A stretch of DNA of 11,342 nt from Acidobacteriota bacterium (GTDB taxonomy: Bacteria > Acidobacteriota > Terriglobia > UBA7540): contig JAJYJL010000129.1 in assembly GCA_021789565.1 (NCBI GenBank), positions 1-11,342 on the forward strand. The letters run 5' to 3'. Position numbers and translations under genes: made by a program. The notes beneath the pieces are model-generated. The model saw nothing but the letters and a program-made list of their open reading frames with translations. It ran no database searches and was not told where the DNA came from. Position 1 is the first letter of the stretch; the number at the start of each line of letters is the position of its first letter. This document shows, one piece after another, positions 1-6,461 of the stretch.

Positions 1-88
1 TTATAAGGCCGTTGCCTCCCCCGAGGGTGAGTATGCCGGCGTTGCGCGCAAGGCCAGGAACGCTCAACCGAAGGAGCGGCCGGGACAT
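1..88 (-). CDS. N-terminus of an unidentified protein, cut by the window edge
   Basis: An ATG at 88 (minus strand) opens a frame that runs off the left edge, giving 29 codons: MSRPLLRLSV, then PGLARNAGILTLGGGNGLI. About 70% of third codon positions are G or C, which fits the neighbouring genes. The residues are mostly small and hydrophobic after two arginines, so a signal anchor or first membrane segment is possible. No family can be assigned. No Shine-Dalgarno sequence is visible. Instead a perfect TATAAT (98 to 93 on the minus strand) ends four bases before the ATG, which would place transcription start at or very near the start codon (a leaderless message). I see no matching -35. It lies 199 bases downstream of the secreted-protein gene, in the same direction. 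It could also be chance. Confidence 0.35.
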   Translation of the reverse strand, partial: MSRPLLRLSVPGLARNAGILTLGGGNGLI

Positions 89-287
89 GACTATTATAGG
101 ATGTGATTTCCCTTCGCGCGCCCGGCAGATTAACATGCCCGAAACGGGGGAAGTAGTGGAGTGGCCAGCGGGCCATGAGAGCGGCCGGTGAGGTGTTTGT
201 TGCAGCGCCGGTGGTCAGCCCGGCATTCGTGTCTTGCCTTCGAACTGCGCCGTTCAGGAGCGCCACGGCAACGGAGCTTCAGCAGAG

Positions 288-854
288 TTATTCGGGCGTG
301 AGGGTGGTGTCGGTCCAGACCCGCACGTTTTCTTTCACGCTGGTGACGGTCACGTCCACGTCGCCCTCTCGAACCAGGGCGCGAATGCCGGCGCCGATGT
401 CGGCCTGGTTGGAAATCCCGGCCAGCATCGCCCGAACCACCGGGATCGGGACCCTGACCGCAATCGATTCGCCCAGATGCTCCCCGGCGGTGGGTTTCTC
501 AACGATTTTAATCAGCAAATCTCCGCGGGACTTCGCCACGCTCACTTGCTTATCATTCCGTTCATAGGTAACGAAAACGTTGTCGGGCGCCTTGCCAATG
601 GCCTTCAGCATGGCGTGCAGGTCCATGCCATTCACCGAGGCCTGCAAATTGAATTTGCCGTGGTGTTGCTGATCGGACGGGATCATGGGCAAAGCCACCG
701 CCGCCATCTCGATGGGCAGGTTGAAGCTCACGTTCCCGCTCACCCCTCTCGCGATCCCCACTCGCACGTGAATCCAGCGCTGGGCAGACGCCGCCATCAG
801 CGCGGCGGCGCTCAAAAACAGAACGGTCACGGCTTGGAAAATATTTTTGGTCAC
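288..854 (-). CDS. Small secreted protein of unknown function
   Basis: A 188-residue protein starting at GTG. An in-frame TGA lies just upstream, and GAGG sits six bases before the GTG, so this start is well supported. Residues 1-25 form a signal peptide: a basic start, a hydrophobic stretch VTVLFLSAAALMA, and a likely signal-peptidase I site after ASA. The mature part begins RWIHVRV and holds two similar pieces: 'VRV...NVSFNLPIEM' (about 30-50) and 'IAVRVPIPVVRAML' (about 131-144). Between them is an 'APDNVFVTY...VAKSRGDLLIKI' segment (about 89-117). The layout resembles an uncharacterised exported family that I recall from acidobacterial genomes, often near sigma/anti-sigma genes. None of those are seen here, and that likeness is from memory. 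No catalytic residues or membrane anchor are evident, so the product is probably soluble in the periplasm. The coding assignment is firm and the function unknown. Confidence 0.75.
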   Translation of the reverse strand: MTKNIFQAVTVLFLSAAALMAASAQRWIHVRVGIARGVSGNVSFNLPIEMAAVALPMIPSDQQHHGKFNLQASVNGMDLHAMLKAIGKAPDNVFVTYERNDKQVSVAKSRGDLLIKIVEKPTAGEHLGESIAVRVPIPVVRAMLAGISNQADIGAGIRALVREGDVDVTVTSVKENVRVWTDTTLTPE

Positions 855-915
855 GCATCACCTCACGATCATTTCCGTTCGGGTCGGGCAGTCACCTTTC
901 CTTGGTATGGTTCGA

Positions 916-940
916 TGCATCCCCATGACCGGGAGATGCA
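916..940 (-). promoter_or_regulatory. Imperfect dyad upstream of the secreted-protein gene
   Basis: TGCATC (916-921) and GATGCA (935-940) are complementary. The pairing continues inward by one position that would be a G-U wobble in minus-strand RNA, then two more pairs, around a seven-base loop. It lies about 60 bases upstream of the GTG at 854. It could be an operator half-site pair or a leader hairpin. Only position and symmetry support this. Confidence 0.3.
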
Positions 941-1060
941 CGTTTTCAGCCGGAATTAAGGTTTGGCCTTCCGGCGATTCAGCAGGCAGCACGGTCTTTT
1001 GATTCTGAGGTCCGCGGCTGTTTGATCGAATGAGGAAGAGAGCCGCAGACCGCGAATGAT

Positions 1061-1183
1061 CCGGTTTGCGCTACCGGACTCAAAGGACCCCTCACCCGCC
1101 AAGGCCTTTGTGGCAGGGCCGACCTTCAGGCCGGCAGGTGCGTTGCAGACCTCAACAAGTGCCGGGCTGAAGCCCGGCGCTTG
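1061..1183. repeat. Cluster of three intergenic palindromes (REP-like)
   Basis: This is the main content of the gene-free stretch 855-1240. Hairpin 1: CCGGT (1061-1065) with ACCGG (1073-1077). Hairpin 2: GCCGACCT (1118-1125) with AGGCCGGC (1128-1135), a two-base loop and one mismatch that becomes a G-U pair in minus-strand RNA. Hairpin 3: CAAGTGCCGGGCT (1156-1168) with AGCCCGGCGCTTG (1171-1183), 13 pairs with one wobble around a GA loop. Hairpins 2 and 3 share the same design of a GC-rich stem and two-base loop, which suggests a dispersed repeat family. Hairpin 3 lies 58 bases past the amidohydrolase stop and could help end that transcript, but no T-run follows it. The rest of 855-1240 shows no gene. 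Confidence 0.55.
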
Positions 1184-1240
1184 TATCCTACCCGCCGGTC
1201 GTTGCCATCATTCCCATGCAGCGCCGCCGGCGATGGCGGT

Positions 1241-2371
1241 CTACTGTTTTTGTCCCAGGATGCCCGGGAACCAGTGCACGGCATTGGCGTGGTACAGCTT
1301 TTCGAGGACCGGCTGCGGCAGATCGAGACCCTGGTACTTTTTCCCCATGTATTCCACCCAATCGTCCGTTGCCAGGAAGCGCCAGTCGCGCGCGTAATAG
1401 TCTTCCCACTCCTTGATTTTTTCCTGAGGGTTTGTTCCGGGCATGAAGTTGAGGTCCGTGCCGTAAATCAAGCGGTCCTGATACTTCTTAATGAAGGCGA
1501 TGGCCTGCGCGCGCGGCAGCATCATGACGTAGGGCATACGCGCGGCCATATCCACGGCGAAGTTAGGATAACGGTCCAGATCCCGGCCAAGCTCCGGAAA
1601 ATTGGATTCCATGCTGCCCAGGTGAGCGCCCACCACGCGCAGATCCGGATTTTCCTCCACCACATGGTCGCGCGCCTTGAGAATGGCTTCCTTGGAAGGA
1701 GCGTGAGGATTGCCGTACATGTACCATTGCGGGTTCTGCTTGTAGTACCCATAGTCGGGCGAAGCGGGATTGGGCGCCTTCCAGCATGAATCGGGATCGG
1801 CGACGTGCGCGACCAGGGTTTTGTGATGGGCGGCAATGTCCTTGTAGATGGGCTCGAAAATCGGATTATCTGGCATGATGTAATTTCCGTGCGCGTCTTT
1901 GATCTGCATGCCGATGTTCTTCCAGATCTTCACGGCAATCGCGCCCCTGGCAAAGTCCCGGTTGATCTGCCGGATGGCCGCCTGGGCAAATCCGGGCTGG
2001 CGGAAAAGATAGGGATCGAAGGTTGTGCAGAACACCGAGTGTCCATGGCTCGCCGCAACATATTGGAAGCCGTCGTGGATCTCCCGCGGCAGGTCCTTCA
2101 GGTAGGGGTCCGTATCATCGTCGACCGCGATGTCGAGCGTGTGGAGGTTGAGCTTTTCAATCATGGCGATGAAGTCCTGGTTGGTCACAAAAATATGCGA
2201 GTGCGTATCAATCGGATCCAGCGAAGTGAAAGCCTTGAGTTCCACCGGCGTAAACGGGCCGGCCACCGCCACGGCCGCTGCCGAAGGCGAAGGGGCGGCT
2301 TTCTTCGCTTCCTGCCGGTTGCAGGCTCCCGCTAAGATCGCTGCGAATGCTATAACTAAGAATTTTTTCAT
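1241..2371 (-). CDS. Lipoprotein amidohydrolase (Amidohydrolase_2-type TIM barrel)
   Basis: A 376-residue metal-dependent hydrolase. The ATG at 2371 is preceded by GGGGAGG eight bases away, a strong ribosome site. The N-terminus MKKFLVIAFAAILAGAC is a lipoprotein signal with the lipobox LAGA-C17, so the mature protein should be lipid-anchored outside the cytoplasm. An Ala/Pro linker (about 22-40) follows. The catalytic domain starts with DTHSHIF (His57 and His59, the HxH metal pair). Other likely metal or active-site positions are Lys148 in AVKIWKNIG, His189 in LVAHVAD, His250 in VVGAHLGSM and Asp306 in IYGTDLNF. These fit the amidohydrolase superfamily group that includes decarboxylases such as ACMSD and secreted hydrolases. 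The substrate cannot be read from the sequence. The gene stands alone, with mobile-element debris upstream. The family call is firm; amide hydrolysis versus decarboxylation is open. Confidence 0.88.
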   Translation of the reverse strand: MKKFLVIAFAAILAGACNRQEAKKAAPSPSAAAVAVAGPFTPVELKAFTSLDPIDTHSHIFVTNQDFIAMIEKLNLHTLDIAVDDDTDPYLKDLPREIHDGFQYVAASHGHSVFCTTFDPYLFRQPGFAQAAIRQINRDFARGAIAVKIWKNIGMQIKDAHGNYIMPDNPIFEPIYKDIAAHHKTLVAHVADPDSCWKAPNPASPDYGYYKQNPQWYMYGNPHAPSKEAILKARDHVVEENPDLRVVGAHLGSMESNFPELGRDLDRYPNFAVDMAARMPYVMMLPRAQAIAFIKKYQDRLIYGTDLNFMPGTNPQEKIKEWEDYYARDWRFLATDDWVEYMGKKYQGLDLPQPVLEKLYHANAVHWFPGILGQKQ

Positions 2372-2532
2372 GACTGCTTCCTCCCCTGAACAGTGGCGTC
2401 CGCGGCCGCCGTTCTTCGGGCCGCAGGCCTTGTAATGACGCCAAGAATCTTACCGCGTCTTGGGCATGGCTGAACCGTCTTTTTTGCCGTTGCGCCCCCC
2501 GCGGAAACGGGTTCAGTAGGGGAGGGAGCTGC

Positions 2533-3078
2533 CCGCCCGTGTTTCCGAGGGTTGTAGCCCTTCTTCACGCCTTCCTGTTTCCCCTAGCGCTCAAACACCG
2601 TCGAGTCCAAGTCCAGGCTGTAACCCCCTTCGCGCTTCGGCAGCCGCTCCACCTGCCAGACCCAAAGCGGCTCGTAGAACTCCACCACCCTCCCCTGCCG
2701 GAAGCGCTTGAACAGGTTGCGAATCGTGCCGTCGGTGGGAAATCGCTTCATCCCCAACAGCGCCCCCAGCCCGCGGTCGGCCCGCAGCATCGAACTGTGT
2801 GCAAATCGCCGCGCTCCCGCCACCACCGAGATCACAAACGCCGTGAAGGTCTCTTCTGCCGGAATCGCGTTTGGCGATTTCAAACCAAACGGCAGATCCC
2901 GTTGCACCCGCTCCGAAAAACCGATCTGCTTCAAAAACTCGATGAACACGCTCAGCCCCCTGAACGGTGTCACCGCCAGCAGTGTCTGGCGCAAAACTAT
3001 TTTCTTACCGCCCCAAAGTGAGCTAACTTTTCTCTGCACTGTTCTGTGCCTCCGTAGATTTTGTCTAACTAACTTCAA
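2533..3078 (-). pseudogene. IS1380-type transposase, broken and truncated
   Basis: Reading leftward from a TTG at 3078, about 164 codons resemble the N-terminal half of IS1380-family DDE transposases. Recognisable parts are FVISVVAGARRFAH, LGMKRFPTDGTIRNLFKRF, the tract up to LWVWQVERLP, and SLDLDSTVFER, which carries the first catalytic Asp of the family. The frame then hits TAG at 2586-2584, where family members normally have Tyr (FERYG). The same frame continues past the stop as GKQEGVKKGYNPRKHGR, the expected next motif, so this is a nonsense mutation and not a frameshift. After about 2533 the similarity stops, and the rest of the DDE domain is missing. No terminal inverted repeats could be identified. 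The start is uncertain because the first 20 or so residues are not convincingly family-like. Confidence 0.8.
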
Positions 3079-3111
3079 TCCAATGGATTAAGCACCGAAC
3101 AGCGCCCTTCA

Positions 3112-3246
3112 ATCTACGAATTCGGGATTAAGGGTTACGTTCAACCTGCGGCAGATAGAGCCAAAGTCGGCGAGGTTGGTTGGCATACGTTCGGGCATAC
3201 CTACCGCGCTAACTCAGCGGTGGTCAAGACTCTATTGGAAGCGTGA
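3112..3246 (+). pseudogene. Scar of a tyrosine recombinase (phage-type integrase) C-terminus
   Basis: A plus-strand reading frame gives IYEFGIKGYVQPAADRAK, then VGEVGWHTFGHTYR, then ANSAVVKTLLEA and TGA at 3244-3246. 'WHTFxHTYR' is the box II HxxR region of tyrosine recombinases, here HTFGHT where the family has HTFRHT, so the catalytic Arg is replaced by Gly. The frame then jumps straight to a tail resembling the last residues of such integrases (about 40-60 residues, including the H/W and Tyr nucleophile segment, are absent). No upstream part is present: the similarity begins next to the transposase remnant. It is therefore non-functional. The tail points at a tRNA gene 60 bases away, the usual place for such integrases. 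The identification rests on a short motif and is moderately sure. Confidence 0.6.
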
Positions 3247-3305
3247 AGTGGTACGAATTGGTACTTTTTCAAATTCCTGATTGCGGATTAAGTTCTTTGG
3301 AATGT

Positions 3306-3380
3306 TGGCTCCTCGGGCAGGACTCGAACCTGCAACCCTTCGGTTAACAGCCGAATGCTCTACCATTGAGCTACCGAGGA
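3306..3380 (-). tRNA. tRNA-Asn (anticodon GTT)
   Basis: The minus strand folds into a full cloverleaf. The acceptor stem TCCTCGG pairs with CCGAGGA, the D-arm is GCTCAATGGTAGAGC, the anticodon loop CTGTTAA carries GTT (plus-strand 3346-3348), and the T-arm is GCAGG-TTCGAGT-CCTGC. The discriminator is G (3309) and CCA is encoded (3308-3306). All stems are intact, so the gene should be functional. It carries its own promoter on the right side. The recombinase scar just beyond its 3' end suggests past use as an integration site. No duplicated 3' tRNA segment is visible in the window. Confidence 0.96.
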
Positions 3381-3424
3381 ATGAGGGAAACTCGGCCGGT
3401 ACGCAAGCTCAGCCGGAATCTCAA

Positions 3425-3454
3425 TTTATATCATAGCCAGAAAAACTGCGTCAA
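3425..3454 (-). promoter_or_regulatory. Sigma70-type promoter for tRNA-Asn
   Basis: On the minus strand TTGACG (3454-3449, five of six to consensus) is followed by an 18-base spacer and TATAAA (3430-3425, five of six). Transcription would start near 3418, about 38 bases before the tRNA 5' end at 3380. The match and placement make this one of the best promoters in the window. Confidence 0.65.
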
Positions 3455-3535
3455 CGCAGCGAAGCAACCGCTGCTCAGCATAGAGGCAATCTGGTCTTGG
3501 AAAGCATGTCTCCCAACCTGCAAGCCCCTGCATCC

Positions 3536-3554
3536 CGGTCCCGCAGTGGGACCG
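3536..3554. repeat. Perfect seven-base-pair palindrome between tRNA-Asn and tatA
   Basis: CGGTCCC (3536-3542) and GGGACCG (3548-3554) surround a five-base loop. It lies about 90 bases past the tatA stop. There is no T-run after it in the tatA direction, so it is not a standard terminator, although it could pause transcription or protect the 3' end. Apart from this and the tRNA promoter, positions 3381-3646 show no convincing gene. Confidence 0.4.
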
Positions 3555-3646
3555 AAATAAACCATGCCTGACCCTTGATGTAATGGGGACAGCCTTGAAG
3601 TTCGCCGCAGATATTGAGCGGTACCCACCAGGAGGAGAGAAAACAG

Positions 3647-3832
3647 TCACGCTTTCTTTTCTTCTTCGGTTTTATCCGCCGACTTATCTATCCCGCCTTT
3701 GACGGCGTCTTTAAATTCCTTGATACCCTTTCCTAATCCCCGGCCAAGGTCGGGCAACTTTCCCGGCCCGAAGATGATCAGAACGATCAGCAGGATAAAG
3801 AACAGATGGGTTGGTTGAAGCAAACCTTCCAT
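3647..3832 (-). CDS. tatA: Sec-independent protein translocase subunit TatA/TatE
   Basis: A 61-residue protein that forms the oligomeric pore-like component of the twin-arginine translocase, moving folded proteins across the inner membrane. The start ATG at 3832 has AAGGAG seven bases upstream. Residues 9-21 (HLFFILLIVLIIF) are the short membrane helix. The hinge and amphipathic helix follow in FGPGKLPDLGRGLGKGIKEFK, with the FGPxKLPxLGR signature typical of the family. The tail is charged (DKSADKTEEEKKA) and lies in the cytoplasm. The length matches short TatA proteins. TatB is excluded by the brief tail and the TatA-type hinge. No tatB or tatC is in the window. The gene has its own promoter, so it is probably transcribed apart from the CYTH gene upstream. 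Confidence 0.95.
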   Translation of the reverse strand: MEGLLQPTHLFFILLIVLIIFGPGKLPDLGRGLGKGIKEFKDAVKGGIDKSADKTEEEKKA

Positions 3833-3878
3833 TTCAAACTCCTTCTGGTACGGATACGGAGATGGAGAATACAGTACA

Positions 3879-3907
3879 ATTATAGCCTAAGCCGCGCAAG
3901 AACCCAA
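3879..3907 (-). promoter_or_regulatory. Promoter for tatA
   Basis: On the minus strand TTGGGT (3907-3902) lies 17 bases before a perfect TATAAT (3884-3879). Transcription would start near 3872, leaving a leader of about 40 bases before the tatA ATG at 3832. The -35 overlaps the last bases near the CYTH gene end (stop at 3908), so tatA would be initiated directly after that gene. Confidence 0.6.
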
Positions 3908-4492
3908 TCAAGAATTATCGGAAAAGATCATGTCCCCGGCCTTGATTCGATTGGTACGGCAGTGTTCGTGGTAGAGGGCCGCGTAGCTGGCTGTAATGTA
4001 ATCCCGCTTCTGGTATCCCAGCCGGCGCGCCACGCCGTCTATCCATCTGGCAGGGCCTTCCAGCTCAATAAAATGCCCAATGGGCGTTTCATCGTAGACC
4101 AACTGGGGAGTTCCTTCCGCCTTCCGCCTGCCCCCTTCGGCATAAGCCGTCCGGTATTTCTCATATCGAAAAACCGGGTGCAGACCCAAACCTTTTAGAA
4201 TCTTCTGGAAAGCGCCCTCGTCCTCGACCTGTGTCTCGATTTCCGTCCGGATTTTATAAGAACCCGAGCCGTGCGGCGGTCCCTTATAGGTCAGAAGATA
4301 GCGCTTCCCTTCCTTCCGCAAGCGCAATAGGGAGCGGGAACGGCGCAGGCGCAAATCGCTGAAATCGAAGACGATGTTGCTCTCAAAGTGCCGTCGGCTA
4401 ATCACCCCAAAACCATACTCTTTGAGCCGCTTCTTCAAGGCAGGCGGCCCCTCAACCTTCAGCTTGATTTCAATTTCGCAGGGAGACTTCAT
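3908..4492 (-). CDS. CYTH-domain protein (class IV adenylate cyclase / triphosphate tunnel enzyme type)
   Basis: A 194-residue protein of the CYTH superfamily, whose beta-tunnel binds Mg2+ and triphosphates. Members are CyaB-type adenylate cyclases, thiamine triphosphatases or inorganic triphosphatases. The ExExK signature is EIEIK (6-10). Other expected tunnel residues are RLR (57-59), Lys70 in LLTYKGP, RTEIE (82-86), RYEKYR (109-114), YDETPIGHFIELEGP (133-147, with ELE) and the final SY pair (169-170). I chose the ATG at 4492 because the domain begins immediately. A TTG at 4534 in the same frame would add 14 residues and overlap the upstream gene, without a ribosome site. The ATG lies 25 bases after the polyprenyl synthase stop, so the two are likely co-transcribed. 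The reaction cannot be decided from sequence alone. A short GGRRKAEG insertion (about 120-127) comes from two 7-base tandem copies in the DNA. Confidence 0.85.
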   Translation of the reverse strand: MKSPCEIEIKLKVEGPPALKKRLKEYGFGVISRRHFESNIVFDFSDLRLRRSRSLLRLRKEGKRYLLTYKGPPHGSGSYKIRTEIETQVEDEGAFQKILKGLGLHPVFRYEKYRTAYAEGGRRKAEGTPQLVYDETPIGHFIELEGPARWIDGVARRLGYQKRDYITASYAALYHEHCRTNRIKAGDMIFSDNS

Positions 4493-4517
4493 GCCACATT
4501 GGGGGAGCCGGAAAAGG

Positions 4518-5546
4518 TCAGGATTCGCGTGCAATAATAAAATCCGGCAGGGACATCAGCGCATCTTTGTAGACGGATTCAGGGAAGATACGGAGGCATC
4601 GTTTGGCCTCGTGGGCAAATTCCCTGGCCTTGTACCGTGCTGCCTGCAGCGCTCCGTAACGGTCCACCATCTCCAGAACTTCCGCGAACGCCACATTCTC
4701 AAATCCCCCGTCCTGGGAGATGCGGACAACCTTGCGGGCATCTTCCGGGGTGCACATCTGAAGGAGAAAAATGAGAGGCAGGGTTACTTTGCCTTCCCGC
4801 AGGTCATTGCCAACGGGCTTTCCAAGTTTCTTTTCGGACGAGGTAAAGTCCAGAACGTCGTCAATCAATTGAAACGCCAGGCCGAGGTTGATGCCGTACG
4901 AAGCCAGAAGGTTCTCTTCTTCCTCCGGCCGGTCGGCAAGCAGCGCGCCGGTTCGCAGGCAGGCCGAAAAAAGGCAGGCCGTCTTGCGATAGGTCAGCTC
5001 AAAGTAGTCATCTTCGGTCAAATCCGTCTTGCGAAGGTAAGCCAACTGGAGCAGTTCACCTTCCACCATCACCTGGGTGAGCCCAATCAGCAGGTCAAGA
5101 ATCTTGAAGTTGCGTTCGGCCAGGGCGATACTGAACGCCTGCATGTAAAGCCAGTCTCCCGCCAGCACGCTCATGTGGTTGCCCCAGCGAGAATTGATGG
5201 AGGGCCGGCCTCGGCGCGTCTCCGCCTTGTCGATCACGTCGTCATGGACCAGCGTGGCGCTGTGGATCATTTCATATGCAGCGCCCATGCGAATGGCCGG
5301 GGAGCCTTCAAATCCGAACAGCTTGCTGGCCAGCAACACCAGAACCGGCCGCAACCGCTTTCCTCCGCTCACCTGCAGGTACTGGCCAATCTCTGTTATG
5401 GCCTGGATGCTGGACCCCGTTTGCAGCAGGAATTCCTTTTCGACCTTCTCAAGGTCGTCCCGCACGAGGTCAAAGACTTCCCTGACGGTCAGGGGTTTTG
5501 GTGTTACCAAGCGCTGATTCTCTGCTGCCACCTTCATCCTTCTCAT
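4518..5546 (-). CDS. Polyprenyl diphosphate synthase (long-chain trans-prenyltransferase)
   Basis: An all-trans prenyl chain elongating enzyme. It condenses isopentenyl diphosphate with an allylic primer to make the side chain of respiratory quinones. In 342-residue numbering it shows GGKRLRP (61-67), the first Asp-rich motif HDDVID (101-106), RRGRPS (111-116), GNDLREGKVTLP (246-257), and the second Asp-rich motif IDDVLD (228-233). All catalytic Asp and Arg residues are present, and the length fits octaprenyl/heptaprenyl/solanesyl synthases. Residues Ala90 and Tyr91 lie in the region before the first motif that sets product length; the Ala and small neighbours favour a long product, which is an inference. 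The start is uncertain: the ATG at 5546 and the ATG at 5537 lack a ribosome site, while a GTG at 5531 has AGAAGG six bases before it. The CYTH gene follows 25 bases downstream. Confidence 0.93.
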   Translation of the reverse strand: MRRMKVAAENQRLVTPKPLTVREVFDLVRDDLEKVEKEFLLQTGSSIQAITEIGQYLQVSGGKRLRPVLVLLASKLFGFEGSPAIRMGAAYEMIHSATLVHDDVIDKAETRRGRPSINSRWGNHMSVLAGDWLYMQAFSIALAERNFKILDLLIGLTQVMVEGELLQLAYLRKTDLTEDDYFELTYRKTACLFSACLRTGALLADRPEEEENLLASYGINLGLAFQLIDDVLDFTSSEKKLGKPVGNDLREGKVTLPLIFLLQMCTPEDARKVVRISQDGGFENVAFAEVLEMVDRYGALQAARYKAREFAHEAKRCLRIFPESVYKDALMSLPDFIIARES

Positions 5547-5675
5547 TTACTGGACGCAGTTGGTACGGGGCGTCGAGCCACTCATGATGATGTGTAGACT
5601 TCACATCGTCCCACAAAAGCCCGGCAAAGGAAAGCCTCTCGTTGCATCGGTGCTCCTCCGGCTTCCCCCGCCGCT

Positions 5676-6461
5676 TCAATCAAGGCCGAGAAATTTCACA
5701 AAATTGCGCCCCGCCAGCGTTCCCATCTCCTCCTGGCTCATGCCGCGAAGTTCTGCCAACTGCCGCGCCACGTCCAGGACAAAAGCCGGCTCATTCCGTT
5801 TGCCACGATTCGGTACCGGCGCAAGGTAAGGGCTGTCCGTCTCCGTCAGCAGACGGTCAAGCGGAACGTCGCGGGCCACCTCTCGAAGGTTCTCCGCCTT
5901 CTTGAAGGTCACGTTCCCGGCAAAGGAAATCATAAACCCCCAGCCCAGAAACCTGAGAGCATCTTCGCGGCTGCCCGTAAAGCAGTGGAGGATTCCGCCC
6001 TGGCCGGCGCCCGCCCAGTGCCGGGCAATCATTTCCGTAAGGTCGTCCCAGGCGTCGCGACAGTGGATAATCACCGGCAGCTTCGTTTCCCGGGCAATCT
6101 GCAACTGCTCCATCAAAACCTGCTTCTGGATTTCGCGCGGTGAATGGTCGTAGAAATAGTCGAGGCCGATCTCGCCAATGGCCAACACTTTCGGCTCACG
6201 GGCGGCCAGCCGCAGCATCTCAAAATGCCTTGCCTCGGCGCCCTTCGCCTCATGCGGATGAATGCCCGCCGTGGTATAAATCCAATCATAACGTGCGGCA
6301 ATAGGCACTCCGGAGGCAAGGTCGTCCGGGCCGCTGCCACCGCTTACCGTCAGCAGATACCGGCAACCCGCCCGGCGCGCCCGCTCAATCACCTGCTCGC
6401 GGTCAGCGTCAAACTGCGCATCGTCAAGGTGGCAGTGGGAATCGACGAAGAATTGACTCAT
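5676..6461 (-). CDS. tatD: TatD family metal-dependent deoxyribonuclease
   Basis: A 261-residue TIM-barrel hydrolase of the TatD/YcfH family, acting in DNA quality control as a metal-dependent (deoxyribo)nuclease. Metal ligands are all visible: His9 and His11 in DSHCHLDD, Glu97 in AIGEIGLDY, His133 in VIIHCRDAW, His159 in GILHCFTG, and Asp209 in TETDSPYLAP. The length matches the family (about 260). The ATG at 6461 is chosen because the domain begins four residues later; the longer frame up to 6518 would only add residues translated from repeat DNA. No Shine-Dalgarno sequence is visible, and the start lies inside an octad repeat. A three-codon mini-ORF (MNQ, then TGA) ends in an ATGA overlap with this ATG, which could allow coupled re-initiation. 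metG is 97 bases upstream and the polyprenyl synthase 129 bases downstream. Confidence 0.95.
   Translation of the reverse strand: MSQFFVDSHCHLDDAQFDADREQVIERARRAGCRYLLTVSGGSGPDDLASGVPIAARYDWIYTTAGIHPHEAKGAEARHFEMLRLAAREPKVLAIGEIGLDYFYDHSPREIQKQVLMEQLQIARETKLPVIIHCRDAWDDLTEMIARHWAGAGQGGILHCFTGSREDALRFLGWGFMISFAGNVTFKKAENLREVARDVPLDRLLTETDSPYLAPVPNRGKRNEPAFVLDVARQLAELRGMSQEEMGTLAGRNFVKFLGLD

Noticed and set aside
234..959. Long plus-strand open frame opposite the secreted-protein gene
   Set aside because: It lies antisense to a gene with a signal peptide and ribosome site, and its residues are His/Arg/Gly-rich without any domain, as expected of a GC-rich shadow frame.
2372..2532. Possible continuation of the transposase in another frame
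   Set aside because: The alternative frames after 2533 give no IS1380 motifs. The stretch holds only the amidohydrolase ribosome site and unassigned sequence.
3247..3305. Search for a duplicated tRNA 3' end (attachment-site repeat)
   Set aside because: No copy of the tRNA-Asn 3' segment was found here or elsewhere in the window, so no att site is claimed.
3536..3554. Palindrome considered as the tatA terminator
   Set aside because: The stem is short and no T-run follows it in the tatA direction.
4374..5597. 407-codon plus-strand open frame
   Set aside because: It is antisense to the CYTH and polyprenyl synthase genes, whose motifs are complete. The frame has no recognisable domain or start signal.
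5470..5679. 69-codon minus-strand frame bridging the tatD-polyprenyl synthase gap
   Set aside because: It begins at a TTG inside the tatD stop region, overlaps the synthase start, and matches no family. There is no ribosome site. The gap 5547-5675 is therefore left without a gene.
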